Shown: piece by piece, positions 10,241 through 20,710 of the stretch | Numbering within the stretch: the first letter of the stretch is position 1 | Layout: every line of letters starts with the position of its first letter | Assembly (NCBI GenBank): GCA_949825065.1 | Contig: OX463856.1 | Coordinates: 1,216,702 to 1,280,701, forward strand | Origin: Odontocerum albicorne | Lineage: Eukaryota > Arthropoda > Insecta > Trichoptera > Odontoceridae | DNA length: 64,000 nucleotides | Reading direction: 5' to 3' | Translations under genes and position numbers: made by a program | The notes under the pieces: model-generated | Seen by the model: only the letters and a program-made list of their open reading frames with translations | The model's database searches: none | Told to the model about the DNA's origin: nothing

Positions 10241-11600
10241 GGTTTAGAGAACAAACTCCTCTCCAGGGGACTTTGACCCAGGTTTAGAGAACATACTCAT
10301 CTCTAGGGTACTTTGACACAGTTTTAGAGAACATACTCATCTCTAGGGTACTTTGCCCCAGGTTTAGAGAACATACTCATCTCTAGGGTACTTTGACCCA
10401 GGTTTAGAGAACATACTCATCTCTAGGGTACTTTGACACAGTTTTAGAGAACATACTCATCTCTAGGGTACTTTGCCCCAGGTTTAGAGAACATACTCAT
10501 CTCTAGGGTACTTTGACCCAGGTTTAGAGAACATACTCATCTCTAGGGTACTTTGACACAGTTTTAGAGAACATACTCATCTCTAGGGTACTTTGCCCCA
10601 GGTTTAGAGAACATACTCATCTCTAGGGTACTTTGACCCAGGTTTAGAGAACATACTCATCTCTAGGGTACTTTGACACAGTTTTAGAGAACATACTCAT
10701 CTCTAGGGTACTTTGCCCCAGGTTTAGAGAACATACTCATCTCTAGGGTACTTTGACCCAGGTTTAGAGAACATACTCATCTCTAGGGTACTTTGACACA
10801 GTTTTAGAGAACATACTCATCTCTAGGGTACTTTGCCCCAGGTTTAGAGAACATACTCATCTCTAGGGTACTTTGACCCAGGTTTAGAGAACATACTCAT
10901 CTCTAGGGTACTTTGACACAGTTTTAGAGAACATACTCATCTCTAGGGTACTTTGCCCCAGGTTTAGAGAACATACTCATCTCTAGGGTACTTTGACCCA
11001 GGTTTAGAGAACATACTCATCTCTAGGGTACTTTGCCCCAGGTTTAGAGAACATACTCATCTCTAGGGTACTTTGACACAGTTTTAGAGAACATACTCAT
11101 CTCTAGGGTACTTTGCCCCAGGTTTAGAGAACATACTCATCTCTAGGGTACTTTGACACAGTTTTAGAGAACAGATTCATCTCTAGGGTGCTTTGACAAA
11201 GGTTTAGATAACAGATTCATCTCTAGGGTGTTTTGATACAGATTTAGAGAACAGATTCATCTCTAGGGCGCTTTGGCATAGATTTAGAGAACATATTCAT
11301 CTCTAGGGTGCTTTGACACAGGTTTAGAGAACATACTCATCTCTAGGATGCTTTGATACAGGTTTAGAGAACAGATTAATCTCTAGGGTGCTTTGACACA
11401 GGTTTAGAGAACAGATTCATCTCTAGGGTGCTTTGAAACAGGTTTAGAGAACAGATTCATCTCTAGGGTGCTTTGAAACAGGTTTAGAGAACAGATTCAT
11501 CTCTAGGTCACTTTGACACAAGTTTAGAGAAGAGACTCCTCTCTAGGGCGCTTTGACACAGGTTTAGAGAAGAGAATCCTCTGTAGGGAGCTTTGACACA
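10241..11600 (+). repeat. Minisatellite: 34 x 40 bp with 120-bp higher-order repeat
   Basis: The unit is ggtttagagaacatactcat plus ctctagggtactttgaccca. The array is exactly 1360 bp. From about 10321 to 11040 three unit variants (ending gcccca, gaccca and gacaca) cycle in fixed order, so the sequence repeats perfectly every 120 bp. Units become more diverged at both edges (11160-11600, with agattcat and ggtgctttg variants). Each unit contains the inverted pair tagaga/tctcta. No spacers are present, so it is not a CRISPR. Confidence 0.97.
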
Positions 11601-12122
11601 GAATTCGAACCAAGTATTATTGACAGATTAAAAATAATACAAAAGTTAAGGCTGAGGACAGGGAGGTGGTAGCTACGGTCATAATATTTAGAAATGTGGA
11701 TGGCTTGTGTAGCTTTAGGGCAAAGGGCACAGATATAAATATACTCGTATATTTATTAATCGATCGTATTTAAATATTTGAAATAAATATCTTATAAAAT
11801 CATGCCGCTACCCCCACCCCCCATCTTCACAGTATATTATATTATAAGATGCTCATATTTGTGTACATATATCATATATAATATCTCTAACCTTTTTTTC
11901 TTTATGTACTCGTATATATAAACGCGTGTGAGATTTATTAATGAAAGTACGTTAATGTGTAATGTATATAAATATTTATAACATTAATATGTGTATATGT
12001 AATATTCTATCCTTTCCTCTCTGCCACCATGTTTTTCTCCTCACTACCCAACCAAATCTCCATCAAATATCCCACATCCGTTTCATAAGTCCAATGAAGG
12101 AGTAAGGTGTCCTTAAATCAGA
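11601..12122. other. Array flank, then AT-rich unassigned sequence
   Basis: 11601-11690 (gaattcgaaccaagt...agattaaaaataat...gctgagg) is a diverged reverse complement of 12555-12640. The remainder is AT-rich with tatata runs and a short cccctacc-like C tract. Nothing coding. Confidence 0.5.
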
Positions 12123-12413
12123 CTAATTATGTATGAAAACTACACACATATACCACACTCCATCTAATTATATATGAACACTACGCACATACACTATACT
12201 CTACCTAATTATATATGAAAACTTCACACATACACCGCTCTCCACCTAATCATATATGAACACTACACACATATGCCACACTCCACGTAATTGTATATGA
12301 ACACTACATATGATACATACACCATACTCCACCGAATTATATATGAACACTACACACATACACCACACTCCACCTAATTATATATGAACACTACACACAT
12401 ACACCATACCTAA
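12123..12413 (+). repeat. 41-bp tandem repeat, about 7 copies
   Basis: Units of ctaattatatatgaacacta plus cacacatacaccacactccac repeat with moderate divergence. One unit carries a 5-bp insertion (catatgatac). Confidence 0.9.
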
Positions 12414-12890
12414 AGTCGAATGTGTTACTATCACATATTGGAAGATCTATAAAGGTTTCTTTCTAGTTCGTCTTCCGTAGGTAAGTTTCTGCACTTTCTT
12501 ACCAAATATGTTTTTATAAACATATGCGAATGCGGGAAAGTTCCGAATCTAATGGACGTAGCTTCCACCATCCTGACCTTATCCTCATGTATTGAAATAT
12601 TTTTAATCTGTTAATAATAATGGGTTCGAACCCTGTGTCAAAGTGCCCTCGAGGGGAGTCTGTTCTCTAAACCTGTATCAATGCGCCCTTGAGGGGAGTC
12701 TGTTCTCTAAACCTGTGTCAATGTGCCCTTGATGGGAGTCTGTTATCTAAGCCTGTGTCAAATTCGCCCTTGAGGGGAGTCTGTTCTCTAAACCTGTGTC
12801 AATGCGCCTTTGAGAGGAGTCTGTTCTCTAAACTGTGGTTTATGAATTGTTTTTATTCTTATTATTATTATCTTTAATTAAGATGTGACT
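12410..12890 (+). mobile_element. Repeat-family element carrying 40-bp units in reverse orientation
   Basis: The segment starts cctaaagtcgaatgtgttac, contains gggttcgaaccc (12631-12643) and then five or six units of the form gcgcccttgaggggagtctg plus ttctctaaacctgtgtcaat (12640-12835). It ends in a ttattattattat tract. The units are the reverse complement of the 10.2-11.6 kb array units and the flank is its reverse complement too. A single-unit relative lies at 13785-14000. The terminal AT trinucleotide tract suggests a LINE or SINE-like 3' end. Confidence 0.6.
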
Positions 12891-12929
12891 TTGTAAGATG
12901 TTTTATCTATAAGTAAGATGAAGGAAATC

Positions 12930-13215
12930 ACCATAATGTGGTTTGGACACGCAGAAAGAACGCACGAAGAAAAACTATCAGAACAAATTCACAGATATAA
13001 TGTGAGGGAAAAGCGTTTTAAAAGAAGACGGAGTCAACGATGATCGGAGAAGTGTGTGATATTTTGAAATAATGAAACGTAGAAAGTCGGAGAAATTGTA
13101 GGAGTTGTGTGAGAAGGTGTTTGGATGTAGAAGAGGCGAAGAGAGTATGTCGCGATAGGAAATACGAGTCCTTTGTTCTAGCCCTTGCAGTGAAATGATG
13201 TGATTGTATGTATGT
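12930..13215 (+). pseudogene. RTE-type LINE 3' fragment
   Basis: A WFGHAERTHEEKLSEQIH-like stretch at about 12937-12995 is followed by a KRFKRRRSQR segment and a tail with gtagaagaggcgaagagagt..tcgcgatagg. The tail matches those of the 5-kb and 28-kb RTE copies. It ends in tgtatgtatg. Stops interrupt it. Confidence 0.6.
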
Positions 13216-13349
13216 ACAAGTACATAAAAATATATCCACATAGCAGCGACTGTGCACACATACACACAAATATCATAAGTATGATTAAGTGACCAAAGTT
13301 GTGTAAGAACAGTTATGGCATATTTCCTATACCTGCCCATTTGTTTGAT

Positions 13350-13740
13350 ACTCTTACAATAGAATAACAGCCACAAACCTTAAATCTAAAAAGTATTGCT
13401 GATGGAGCAGTAAGGATTTAAAGAGAAAGGTGGAGTTCCACATGCAGCTATGTCGGGATACAAAAAAATGTTACCTGCATCCTGAGCCCGGGCCCAGGGC
13501 CTGCTCCTCAGAGCCGCAGCCTCCACCTTCCTGTCCTCCTGCCCCTGTCCCCGGGCACCTAGACTATCCGCTCCATACTCGCGTATCCCTTGCGCGCTGG
13601 GCGAAACTGTGCATCAGGAATACTGAAAATCTGAGAAGATACGATGTATTTTAGGCCTAACGCATTGCATCCAATAATTGAAGCATATACGAGTATCTCT
13701 TGGTATAGAAGATTTTCAATCATCTGTGGTATACGAACAC
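13350..13740 (+). repeat. GC-rich dispersed repeat (copy 1)
   Basis: The segment around aaatgttacctgc and gagcccgggcccagggcctg, through ccatactcgcgtatc, is about 80% identical by eye to 30480-30730. It stands out as very GC-rich in an AT-rich setting. Function and class are not recognised. A 74-codon frame here is not conserved in the second copy. Confidence 0.7.
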
Positions 13741-13784
13741 TTAAGATGATATTTGAATACTACACACTAACACTACACTACACC

Positions 13785-14000
13785 TAAAGCCGAATGTGTT
13801 ACCATCACATATCGAAAGATCTACAAAGGTTTCTTTGTAGTTCATCTTCCCTTGATAACTTTTCTATAGTTTTGTAATACTTTACATTTATTTTTAATCT
13901 ACCAATGGTTGCGGGTTCAAATCAGGAGTTAGAGCGCCCTTGAGGCGAGTCTACTCTCTAAAAGGCGCTTTATAAAATGCCCTTTTATTTTTATTGTTAT
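13785..14000 (+). mobile_element. Single-unit relative of the 40-bp repeat element
   Basis: Opens acctaaagccgaatgtgtta as at 12410, continues with aagatctacaaaggtttctt and gggttcaaatcaggagtta, holds one unit-like gcgcccttgaggcgagtcta, and ends with gcgctttataaaatgccc plus an ATT-rich tail. It shows the pre-expansion form of the repeat. Confidence 0.6.
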
Positions 14001-14289
14001 AACGGCCGATTAAAAGTGTATTTATTAATGTACAGTGTGTACGCCGTTAAAATTCAGAATTTGTACACTTTTGAGGAATTCAATCTGGTAGAATGTATGG
14101 GAAAACAATGAACGAGATAATAATAATAATAACCTAGATCGATTTAGATCGCTATGAAGTTCGTCTGAAGGGGAAAATAGTTAAATCTAAAAACAGATAT
14201 CGTCCAAAGAGGGCATTATTATTGATAAGTATGTATAAAAATAAAAATACAATTAATCACGAGTATTCGCTAAATTAATATACATTATA
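14001..14289. other. AT-rich unassigned sequence
   Basis: Short (aat)n-type tract near 14120; no coding sequence recognised. Confidence 0.4.
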
Positions 14290-14670
14290 ATAACGTGTAG
14301 CTTCTATAAGAGACTTAGGAATTATATTTGACAAATAAACTTTCAATTATAGAACATGTGAACAAAATCACTAGGGAGAGTTTGAAAATCTTGAGATTGT
14401 ACTAAGAACTGCCCAACATTTCTCGGATTTCCGAACATTAAAACTGCTGTACTGCTCTTTGGTACGCAGCCGCCTTGACTACAACTCATCAATATGGTCT
14501 CCTCATTACGCCGCCCATGCACTGACTTTAGAAAGAGTACAAAACAAATTTCTAAGATTAATTAATTTTAAACTTGGAATATCACACGAACAAAGAAATT
14601 ATCCCAACTTATTAAATGCAATGAAACTCTTGAAGCTGTGTGACAGAAGAAAAACAGCCAATATAGTATA
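14290..14670 (+). pseudogene. LINE RT C-terminal fragment (Jockey/CR1-type)
   Basis: Translation with frame changes gives IRDLGIIFD, then LLYCSLVRSRLDYNSSIWSP (from about 14440) and a FLRLINFKLGI segment followed by LLNAMKLLKLCDRRKTANIV. This is the post-RT region common to Jockey and CR1 proteins. Stops lie in the first half. It is joined at about 14671 to an unrelated LINE 3' end. Confidence 0.75.
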
Positions 14671-15612
14671 ACATATTAACACTTTGAGCGCAAAAATCAG
14701 AAAACTAGGATACATATTCCGTATGATTCGAAATGTGCTCAGTGAAAATATTCTTAAAAGTATATACTTCGCCTTATGTCAGTCAGCACTTTCTTACGGT
14801 AATATACTTCGCCTTATGTCAGTCAGCACTTTCTTACGGTATATCAGTTTGGGGGGGAAGCACCTTAACCCAAAAACACATATTACAGGTTTCCCAAAAA
14901 TTGATTGTGAAAATAATCAATAAACTTCCTGCTCGGTATCCCACGGCGGAGCTTTTCAGAGAGTATCAGGTCCTGAACATAGCCAATTTACATCTCAAAT
15001 CCATTCTCTGGCACTACCATCGAGAGGAGGGGAAGATGCAAACTCAGCAGACACACATGACACGCATGGCAACTAATGAAATGTTCACCATCCCTAGAGT
15101 TAAAACCTCTTTTGCCCAAAGGCAATATGCTTATTTGGCTCCCATTACATACAATGGCGTGCCGACTTCAATAAAAGTAAAGGTAGGAAAACCATTTAGA
15201 CAGTCGATCGGAGCGTGGTTGTTATTGCGACAGGATTTTGAGTACTTGGGCTTTCAGGATGAATGACGAGTGGAAAGGATTTATGTGAGCTCGTGAGTGT
15301 GGGTCTCTTATTGTTGTTTTAATTTCGGTTGTTTTTGTGTTTGTGTTTCTGTGTGTTTTTCTTTTTTTTCTTCTTTTTTTTTTGTTTTGAATTTGTTTTG
15401 ATTTTTATTCTTATGATTGTGTGCGGTATATTGTGGGATGATTATTTTTGGTCTTTCTGGAGCGATAATGTGTGAGGAGTTGAGTTTCGCAAGATGTTTC
15501 CAGTTGCAGTTAAGTGTCACTGTTTGTCAGGTTGATGAGAGCGTGCAACGGGGTTTTTTGTGTTATCAAAAATCGGAAAGAAGTATCGATTCATTTTTTC
15601 ATGCTAAATATC
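14671..15612 (+). mobile_element. LINE 3' end (family B), plus-strand copy
   Basis: The 5' end is truncated at 14671. The copy encodes the last about 190 residues of a LINE ORF2 (for example ALSYGISVWGGSTLTQKH, NKLPARYPTAELF and the C-terminal RQDFEYLGFQDE, stop near 15266), followed by a T-rich 3' UTR. A 40-bp direct duplication (about 14763-14842, cttcgccttatgtcagtcag twice) breaks the frame. It is nearly identical to the minus-strand copy at 16549-17450, which suggests recent activity. Confidence 0.85.
14733..15266 (+). pseudogene. LINE family B ORF2 C-terminus
   Basis: The 177-residue frame starts inside the 40-bp duplication, so its first residues repeat. From ISVWGG onward it follows the minus-strand homologue (16892-17653) with only a few substitutions (REYQ against IEYQ; PRVK against PKVK). 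The region lies downstream of the RT motifs and has no catalytic residues. The match down to the stop codon implies little time since insertion. Confidence 0.8.
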
Positions 15613-15919
15613 AGATTTTTCCAACACAGTTTACTTACTTTGTATGTTCCACATTCCATTCTTGCACCCTTACTATAATAATAATAATAAAAGTAAATTT
15701 TACATACCGACGTTTAGAGAGCAAACTCTCATAATTTAGTTATTTTTTCTCAATACAGGCTTAGTCCAACTACACTGAAAAATACAAAAATGTTAACATT
15801 AAAAAATGTATAAGTATATATAAAATAAAACAATTATGTATATGTATACATATATATAGACATAAACATACACATATATACACATACATAAACATATATT
15901 CAAAGTCACTTAAATATGT
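15613..15919. other. AT-rich spacer with simple repeats
   Basis: Contains (aat)n near 15675 and tatacatatata-type tracts near 15835-15900; no coding sequence. Confidence 0.5.
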
Positions 15920-16376
15920 TGATGAGTGCTTTCTGACGCGTTCAATCTTAGAAGAAAATTATCTTTTGCTTTCGCTAATGTGATATGAAATATGTCAATA
16001 TCCGAAGCAGTCCCGTTCAAAAGAGTTAAGGCCCTTGCAACAGGCATAGCAGCTGGAAGACCCGTTCTTGCGTATGTTATTGAGAACAATTCTTGCCGGC
16101 GCAGTCTAGTGTAATTGTTAGAAACATTTAACGCAATTTTTTATAGTAATGCTGAACAGCTCACAACTCCTCGAACGAGTCTGATAACGTATATCAGGAG
16201 ACACAGATCTCTTCTTACGCTCAAGGAGTTATACCCGAACATGCTCAGCAGAAACTGAGTAGGATAAAACCATGGATAGACACCAAATTCACTCATATAA
16301 AGATATCGTAGATATTTTTTTTGAACCTTCTCTACCATGAGTGAGTTCTGCGCCCCCACCGGGCTCCAAATGCAAG
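15920..16376 (-). pseudogene. LINE ORF2 C-terminal fragment (Jockey/R1-like)
   Basis: Minus-strand translation gives a CIWSPVGAQNSLMVEKVQKK segment, then YLRYLYMSEFGVYPW and a RRDLCLLIYVIRLVRG segment. Downstream come RLRRQELFSITYARTGLPAA and ITLAKAKDNFLLRLNAS. This layout (W.P, vQ+.fLR, R.DL..L.K) is the tail of a LINE ORF2. One stop lies near 16140. The RT core is missing. Confidence 0.7.

Positions 16377-16377
<1 letters not shown>

Positions 16378-16408
<31 letters not shown>
16378..16408. repeat. (ATT)n microsatellite
   Basis: About ten ATT units directly at the upstream end of the minus-strand LINE fragment. Similar ATT or AAT tracts sit at other LINE ends in the window (21.67, 12.86 kb). 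Confidence 0.95.
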
Positions 16409-16409
<1 letters not shown>

Positions 16410-16891
16410 ACATGACAAGAAATATACACCATTTGAGAAAAAACAACAGGTAATTTGATTTGGACATATAATTTTAATGGATCTGGGTTTGTTGCCTTTC
16501 ATTTGTCGTATCCCCAGTAAACTAGGCTTTTGCCTGTATCTCACTGAGGATATTTAGCATTAAAAAATAAATCGATACTTCTTTCCGATTTTTGATAACA
16601 CAAAAAACCCCGTTGCACGCTCTCATCAACCTGACAAACAGTGACACTCAACTACAACTGGAAACATCTTGCGAAACTCAACTCCTTACACATTATCACT
16701 CCAGAAAGACCAAAAATATTCATCCCACAATATACCGCACACAATCATAAGAATAAAAATCAAAACAAATCCAAAACAAAACAAAGAAGAAAAAAAGAAA
16801 AACACACAGAAACACAAATACAAAAACAACCAAAATTAAAACAACAAGAAGAGACCCACACTCACGAGCTCACATAAATCCTTTCCACTCG

Positions 16892-17653
16892 TCATTCATC
16901 CTGAAAGCCCAAGTACTCAAAATCCTGTCGCAATAACAACCACGCTCCGATCGACTGTCTAAATGGTTTTCCTACCTTTACTTTTATTGAAGTCGGCACG
17001 CCATTGTATGTAATGGGAGCCAAATAAGCATATTGCCTTTGGGCAAAAGAGGTTTTAACTTTAGGGATGGTGAACATTCCATTAGTTGCCATGCGTGTCA
17101 TGTGTGTCTGCTGGGTTTGCATCTTCCCCTCCTCTCTATGGTAGTGCCAGAGAATGGATTTGAGATGTAAATTGGCTATGTTCAGGACCTGATACTCTAT
17201 GAAAAGCTCCGCCGTGGGATACCGAGCAGGAAGTTTATTGATTATTTTCACAATCAATTTTTGGGAAACCTGTAATATGTGTTTTTGGGTTAAGGTGCAT
17301 CCCCCCCAAACTGATATACCGTAAGAAAGTGCTGACTGACATAAGGCGAAGTATATACTTTTAAGAATATTTTCACTGAGCACATTTCGAATCATACGGA
17401 ATATGTATCCTAATTTTCTGATTTTTGCACTCAAAGTGTTAATATGGACCTCCCAACGAAGGAACTGGTCAACATAAACTCCAAGGTACTTTATACTATC
17501 AACCCTTTCCAAGGAAACACAACTACAGTCAGACATGGGTGAACAAGTGTGTAGTGTTATGTATTTATTTGTAGGTGCTTGAGTTCTTGTAGATATGCTA
17601 AATGTGATGTATTTAGTTTTTTGGGAATTTAGAGTCAATAAATTTGAGTCCAT
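16892..17653 (-). pseudogene. LINE family B ORF2 downstream part
   Basis: The 253-residue frame begins just after the RT catalytic region: LLTLNSQKTKYITFS (RT motif D area), VDSIKYLGVYVDQFLRWEVH (motif E area), then LSAKIRKLGYIFRMIRN and the C-terminal FQDE. It is continuous with the 17657-17845 frame after a single frame change near 17655. Because only one break is visible, this copy is young. Confidence 0.8.
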
Positions 17654-17656
17654 CCA

Positions 17657-17845
17657 TTATTTAACTACACGCAATTCTTCGTTAGCCTTTAAGAATACAT
17701 CATCCCATGTTCGGCCTTCGAATAGAAGAACCGTGTCGTCCGCAAAAGTAATAATCTTACCCCTGAGAGAAAGATTACACAACTGATTGACATATATCAG
17801 GAACAATATAGGTCCCAGAACACTACCTTGAGGTACTCCGAACAC
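17657..17845 (-). pseudogene. LINE family B RT core (motifs B and C)
   Basis: The frame contains GVPQGSVLGPILFLIYVNQL, which is RT motif B, and IITFADDTVLLFEG with the catalytic FADD box of motif C, then an ANEELRVVK helix. Upstream motif A and the endonuclease are lost to 5' truncation at about 17860. As part of a LINE ORF2 the protein would copy the element RNA at a nicked target. This copy is incomplete. Confidence 0.85.
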
Positions 17846-17999
17846 TACATTGAGGTACTACATTGCTTTCTAGTTGCTACGGATCAATGAATTAAACAAC
17901 GTTTAGAACACCATTTGGTTTTCAAACGACTTAGATATCCTCATGGACGCTCTACCTCAGGATTCAAACCTACTCATAAATTTTGATAAGACCTCCTAA

Positions 18000-18637
18000 A
18001 TAGGATTGTATTCAATTACTTTCTAAAGCATATCTCTGACACTAGGAGTCAGATCATTCCACGCCACAGGAGCAGCATCGGCAAAAGCTCTATCATAATA
18101 CTCCGCCATATAAAATTGATTTGGGACAATCAATTTATCAGATGAAGAAGATATCGACCTCAAAGTTCTACTTATCTTCGTATGAACATCCCTCAGACAC
18201 AAATTCTTAAAATACAATGGAAACATCTCATGAAGGAACTTGAATACAAATAGACAAAGTTTGAAATCAATCCGTTCGCGATACTTAAGTCAGTTTAGAC
18301 TTTTTAAAGGCAGACCAATATGACAATATTTAGGACTATCACATACTCGTATATGAGTATCAGCCTAGCTGCTCCATTGAAAACATACTGGATTCTAGAA
18401 ATTTGCGCACCAGGTAAACCAGAATAGCGTTACAATAATCCAGATGCAACACAACAAATTAATTAATAAATGTTTTTATTTATCTTTGGAAGACATCGAC
18501 GTACAAATTTTAAATCTCTTAGATTATATAAACTTGAAGAAACCGTAAAAGTAATTGGTGTATCGAAAGAGAACTTACTATCAAGACTGACACCTAGATA
18601 TTTGATGCTGTTTTATTGGAAAGATCTAACACCCTTA
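18000..18637 (-). pseudogene. CR1-like LINE ORF2 tail, interrupted at TTAA
   Basis: Reading leftward from 18637: IKYLGVSLDSKFSFDTPI, a SLYNLRDLKFVRRCLP stretch, GLPGAQISRIQYVFNGAARL, then (after frame changes) MFPLYFKNLCLRDVHTKISR and the SISSSSDKLIVPNQFYM, PVAWNDLTPSVRD tail. This is the same family as 1270-1745. Multiple stops and shifts are present. Its upstream boundary coincides with the TTAA at which a piggyBac-like element begins. Confidence 0.8.
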
Positions 18638-18638
18638 A

Positions 18639-19457
18639 CCCTTGGGCGGGCGCATCTAATCTGTGAGATGAGGTGCCTAGTTTTTTTTGTGCCAATGGGC
18701 GAGGTTTACCGAGAAAGAGGTGAGGCTTATAGTAAGTAGCTTTCTGACTCCCTACCCCTCACACAAGGGTATCTTTGTTATTTCTCCAGTGCTCCGTTGG
18801 TCTCCGTGACGGACGTTTTAATCTGCTGGATGAGTTGCGCCCGATTACGTCAATATTTTTATTTCTGAAATTTCATTTTGTTTTCAATATTTCTTTTTAT
18901 ATACCTGCAATAGTTCGCATATCTATGTTATAGCTCCTAATTCAATGATATTGATCGCTATTTACTATATGAATACAAACATGCACGCAAGGTATGTGAA
19001 AATTGTTGTAAGAATGTTTTCGGAAATGTTCAGCGTGAGTCGGACCAGGAATAACTTTCTAATCATATTTTGATTACATCCTTTTATTTTTGTGAAGACG
19101 TTTTATGATCACGAGTAAATTTGAATTTTACATTCTAAATAATGTTTGAAAAAGTGCTAGCTTAGTGTTCACTAATGTTAAGTCATTGCTTTAATTTTCG
19201 TCACATGAACACCTACCTTATGAAGATGTGACAGTTAATTCCACATACTTTTTATTGTGCTAAATCTTTTTTACAAACCTATTGTGGGTATTATTAAATG
19301 ACTGAAAAAAATTGTGATGTTACTGAATTGAATTAATTGTGTTGATAAGCTGCCAATAAAATACTGAGAATGTTGTAAACTAGTTATCTTCTATTTTAAG
19401 AAAAACAATATGAGAAATTAAATTTTTAATCTCACAGATGAGTTGCGCCTGAACGTG
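18639..19457. mobile_element. piggyBac-like non-autonomous element
   Basis: The left end cccttgggcgggcgcatcta pairs with the right end, whose complement is cacgttcaggcgcaactcat; both then read ctgtgagat. Flanks are TTAA (18635-18638) and TTAG (19458-19461). The 819-bp interior is AT-rich without a transposase. TTAA targets indicate the piggyBac superfamily, but the one-base flank mismatch and diverged ends reduce certainty. Confidence 0.6.
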
Positions 19458-20515
19458 TTAGGATTTGTATTGTACCCGACGGAGTGTTAACAGATAAAGC
19501 ACTCCCATCAAGAAGGTGTTGTCTACGCGGTGAAGCCATCCAGAGAAATTCCGTGTTACTCGAATTTAATTGTAATAACGGAACTATTACTTCACTCCTT
19601 CAGTCTTGAAGTGTGTAGTCAGATTGCCAACATTTTGTTGAAAAACTGTTATTGTTTAATGCCACAGTTAGATAAAGAGGTATTCTTAGTGTGGCATTAA
19701 TTATCAAACAACACTTTTTAAAATCTTCAATGTTACGATATTCAGCACTACAATGATATCAGTCGAAGAACAACCCGTCCCACACTTCCTCGAGCATTGC
19801 GGACTAACGCAGCACGACCATCCAAAGTGCATCGCTAATCAGGCGCCGGCTGTGCCGGCTGTCTCAAGAGCATTATCAGTGCACTCCACAGGCCACTGAT
19901 AGTGGAGTCGGCTAAAGCTAATATTATACACAACTTATGGTATAGCTGATAGCGAGTATTAGACATGCAGCTGTCTTCGAACAAGAAGGCTCTGTTTTCC
20001 TGGCAGATATAACGGAAGTGATAATATTCTGAGAAAAGAGCTATGCTATTTTTTATCAATGGACTGTCTTTCATCAACCATTAAACAACGTTACAAGAGT
20101 AATACTCAAGTTTGAATTTTGAGTGCGCATAAATATAAATAGAACTTGTCACAAAAATTATAAATATTTACTTGAATCATATACAAAAAAATATCGAAAA
20201 GCAGTACGCACATACACACATCCACTATACATAAAATATAAAGTTGAGACAGGTCTACGCTCAGGTAATCAAAGGCCCTAACATACAAAATGAAAGAAAA
20301 AAATAATCTAACAAATCTATACATACGCACAATTAATCCAATCCAGAGCCTAAAAAAACCATACATCGAAAGTTCAACATATTTACAGATATCTCGAAAA
20401 GTTTGAGAGAAACAAAATCAATAAAAAGAAAGAGAGAGAAAAAACAACGAGAGACACGGCATGGCGTCAGATGAACAAAAATGCTTTCTAAGAGAACTTT
20501 TAAATACGTTAAGAC
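19458..20515. other. Unassigned sequence with one hairpin
   Basis: An inverted repeat at about 19648-19716 pairs ttgtttaatgccaca with tgtggcattaa...caaacaa. Several short frames (for example 19835-20077 minus) show no known domain. 20400-20460 is purine-rich. Confidence 0.45.
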
Positions 20516-20564
20516 TCACCAAATATGTCCGAGACTGTAGCATAGTCTCGGACATATTTGGTGA
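20516..20564. repeat. Perfect hairpin 1: 21-bp stem, 7-nt loop
   Basis: Arms 20516-20536 and 20544-20564 are exact reverse complements (core aatatgtccgagact / agtctcggacatatt) around the loop gtagcat. Not a terminal repeat of any recognised transposon. Confidence 0.97.
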
Positions 20565-20571
20565 CAGTTAT

Positions 20572-20622
20572 ATTCTCTTATACCCAGATTGACTAATGTT
20601 TGCAATCTGGGTATAAGAGAAT
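20572..20622. repeat. Perfect hairpin 2: 20-bp stem, 11-nt loop
   Basis: Arms 20572-20591 and 20603-20622 are exact reverse complements (core tcttatacccagattg / caatctgggtataaga) around actaatgtttg. It begins 7 bp after hairpin 1 ends. Confidence 0.97.
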
Positions 20623-20710
20623 TCTAGTAATAGTTAATTCTATAGCTTTCGTACAGGAATATATCCTGCTGTCTCGAAGGAATTCGGAGTCAATCAATTC
20701 CAGTAATTGT

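Larger units (their letters stand above)
16549..17860 (-). mobile_element. LINE family B, minus-strand copy with partial RT
   Basis: From 17860 leftward the copy encodes the second half of the RT domain, the complete C-terminal region and a 3' UTR that mirrors 15266-15612. It is 5'-truncated near 17860. Both copies stop at the same 3' end (atgctaaatat), so two independent insertions in opposite directions explain the inverted pair better than an inverted duplication. Confidence 0.85.

Noticed and set aside
10241..11600. Regular 40-bp repeats suggesting a CRISPR array
   Set aside because: There are no unique spacers; the repeat is continuous, and the surroundings are eukaryotic transposons.
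14671..17450. A single inverted duplication of genomic DNA
   Set aside because: Both arms stop at the same LINE 3' end and differ in 5' truncation, which fits two separate insertions better.
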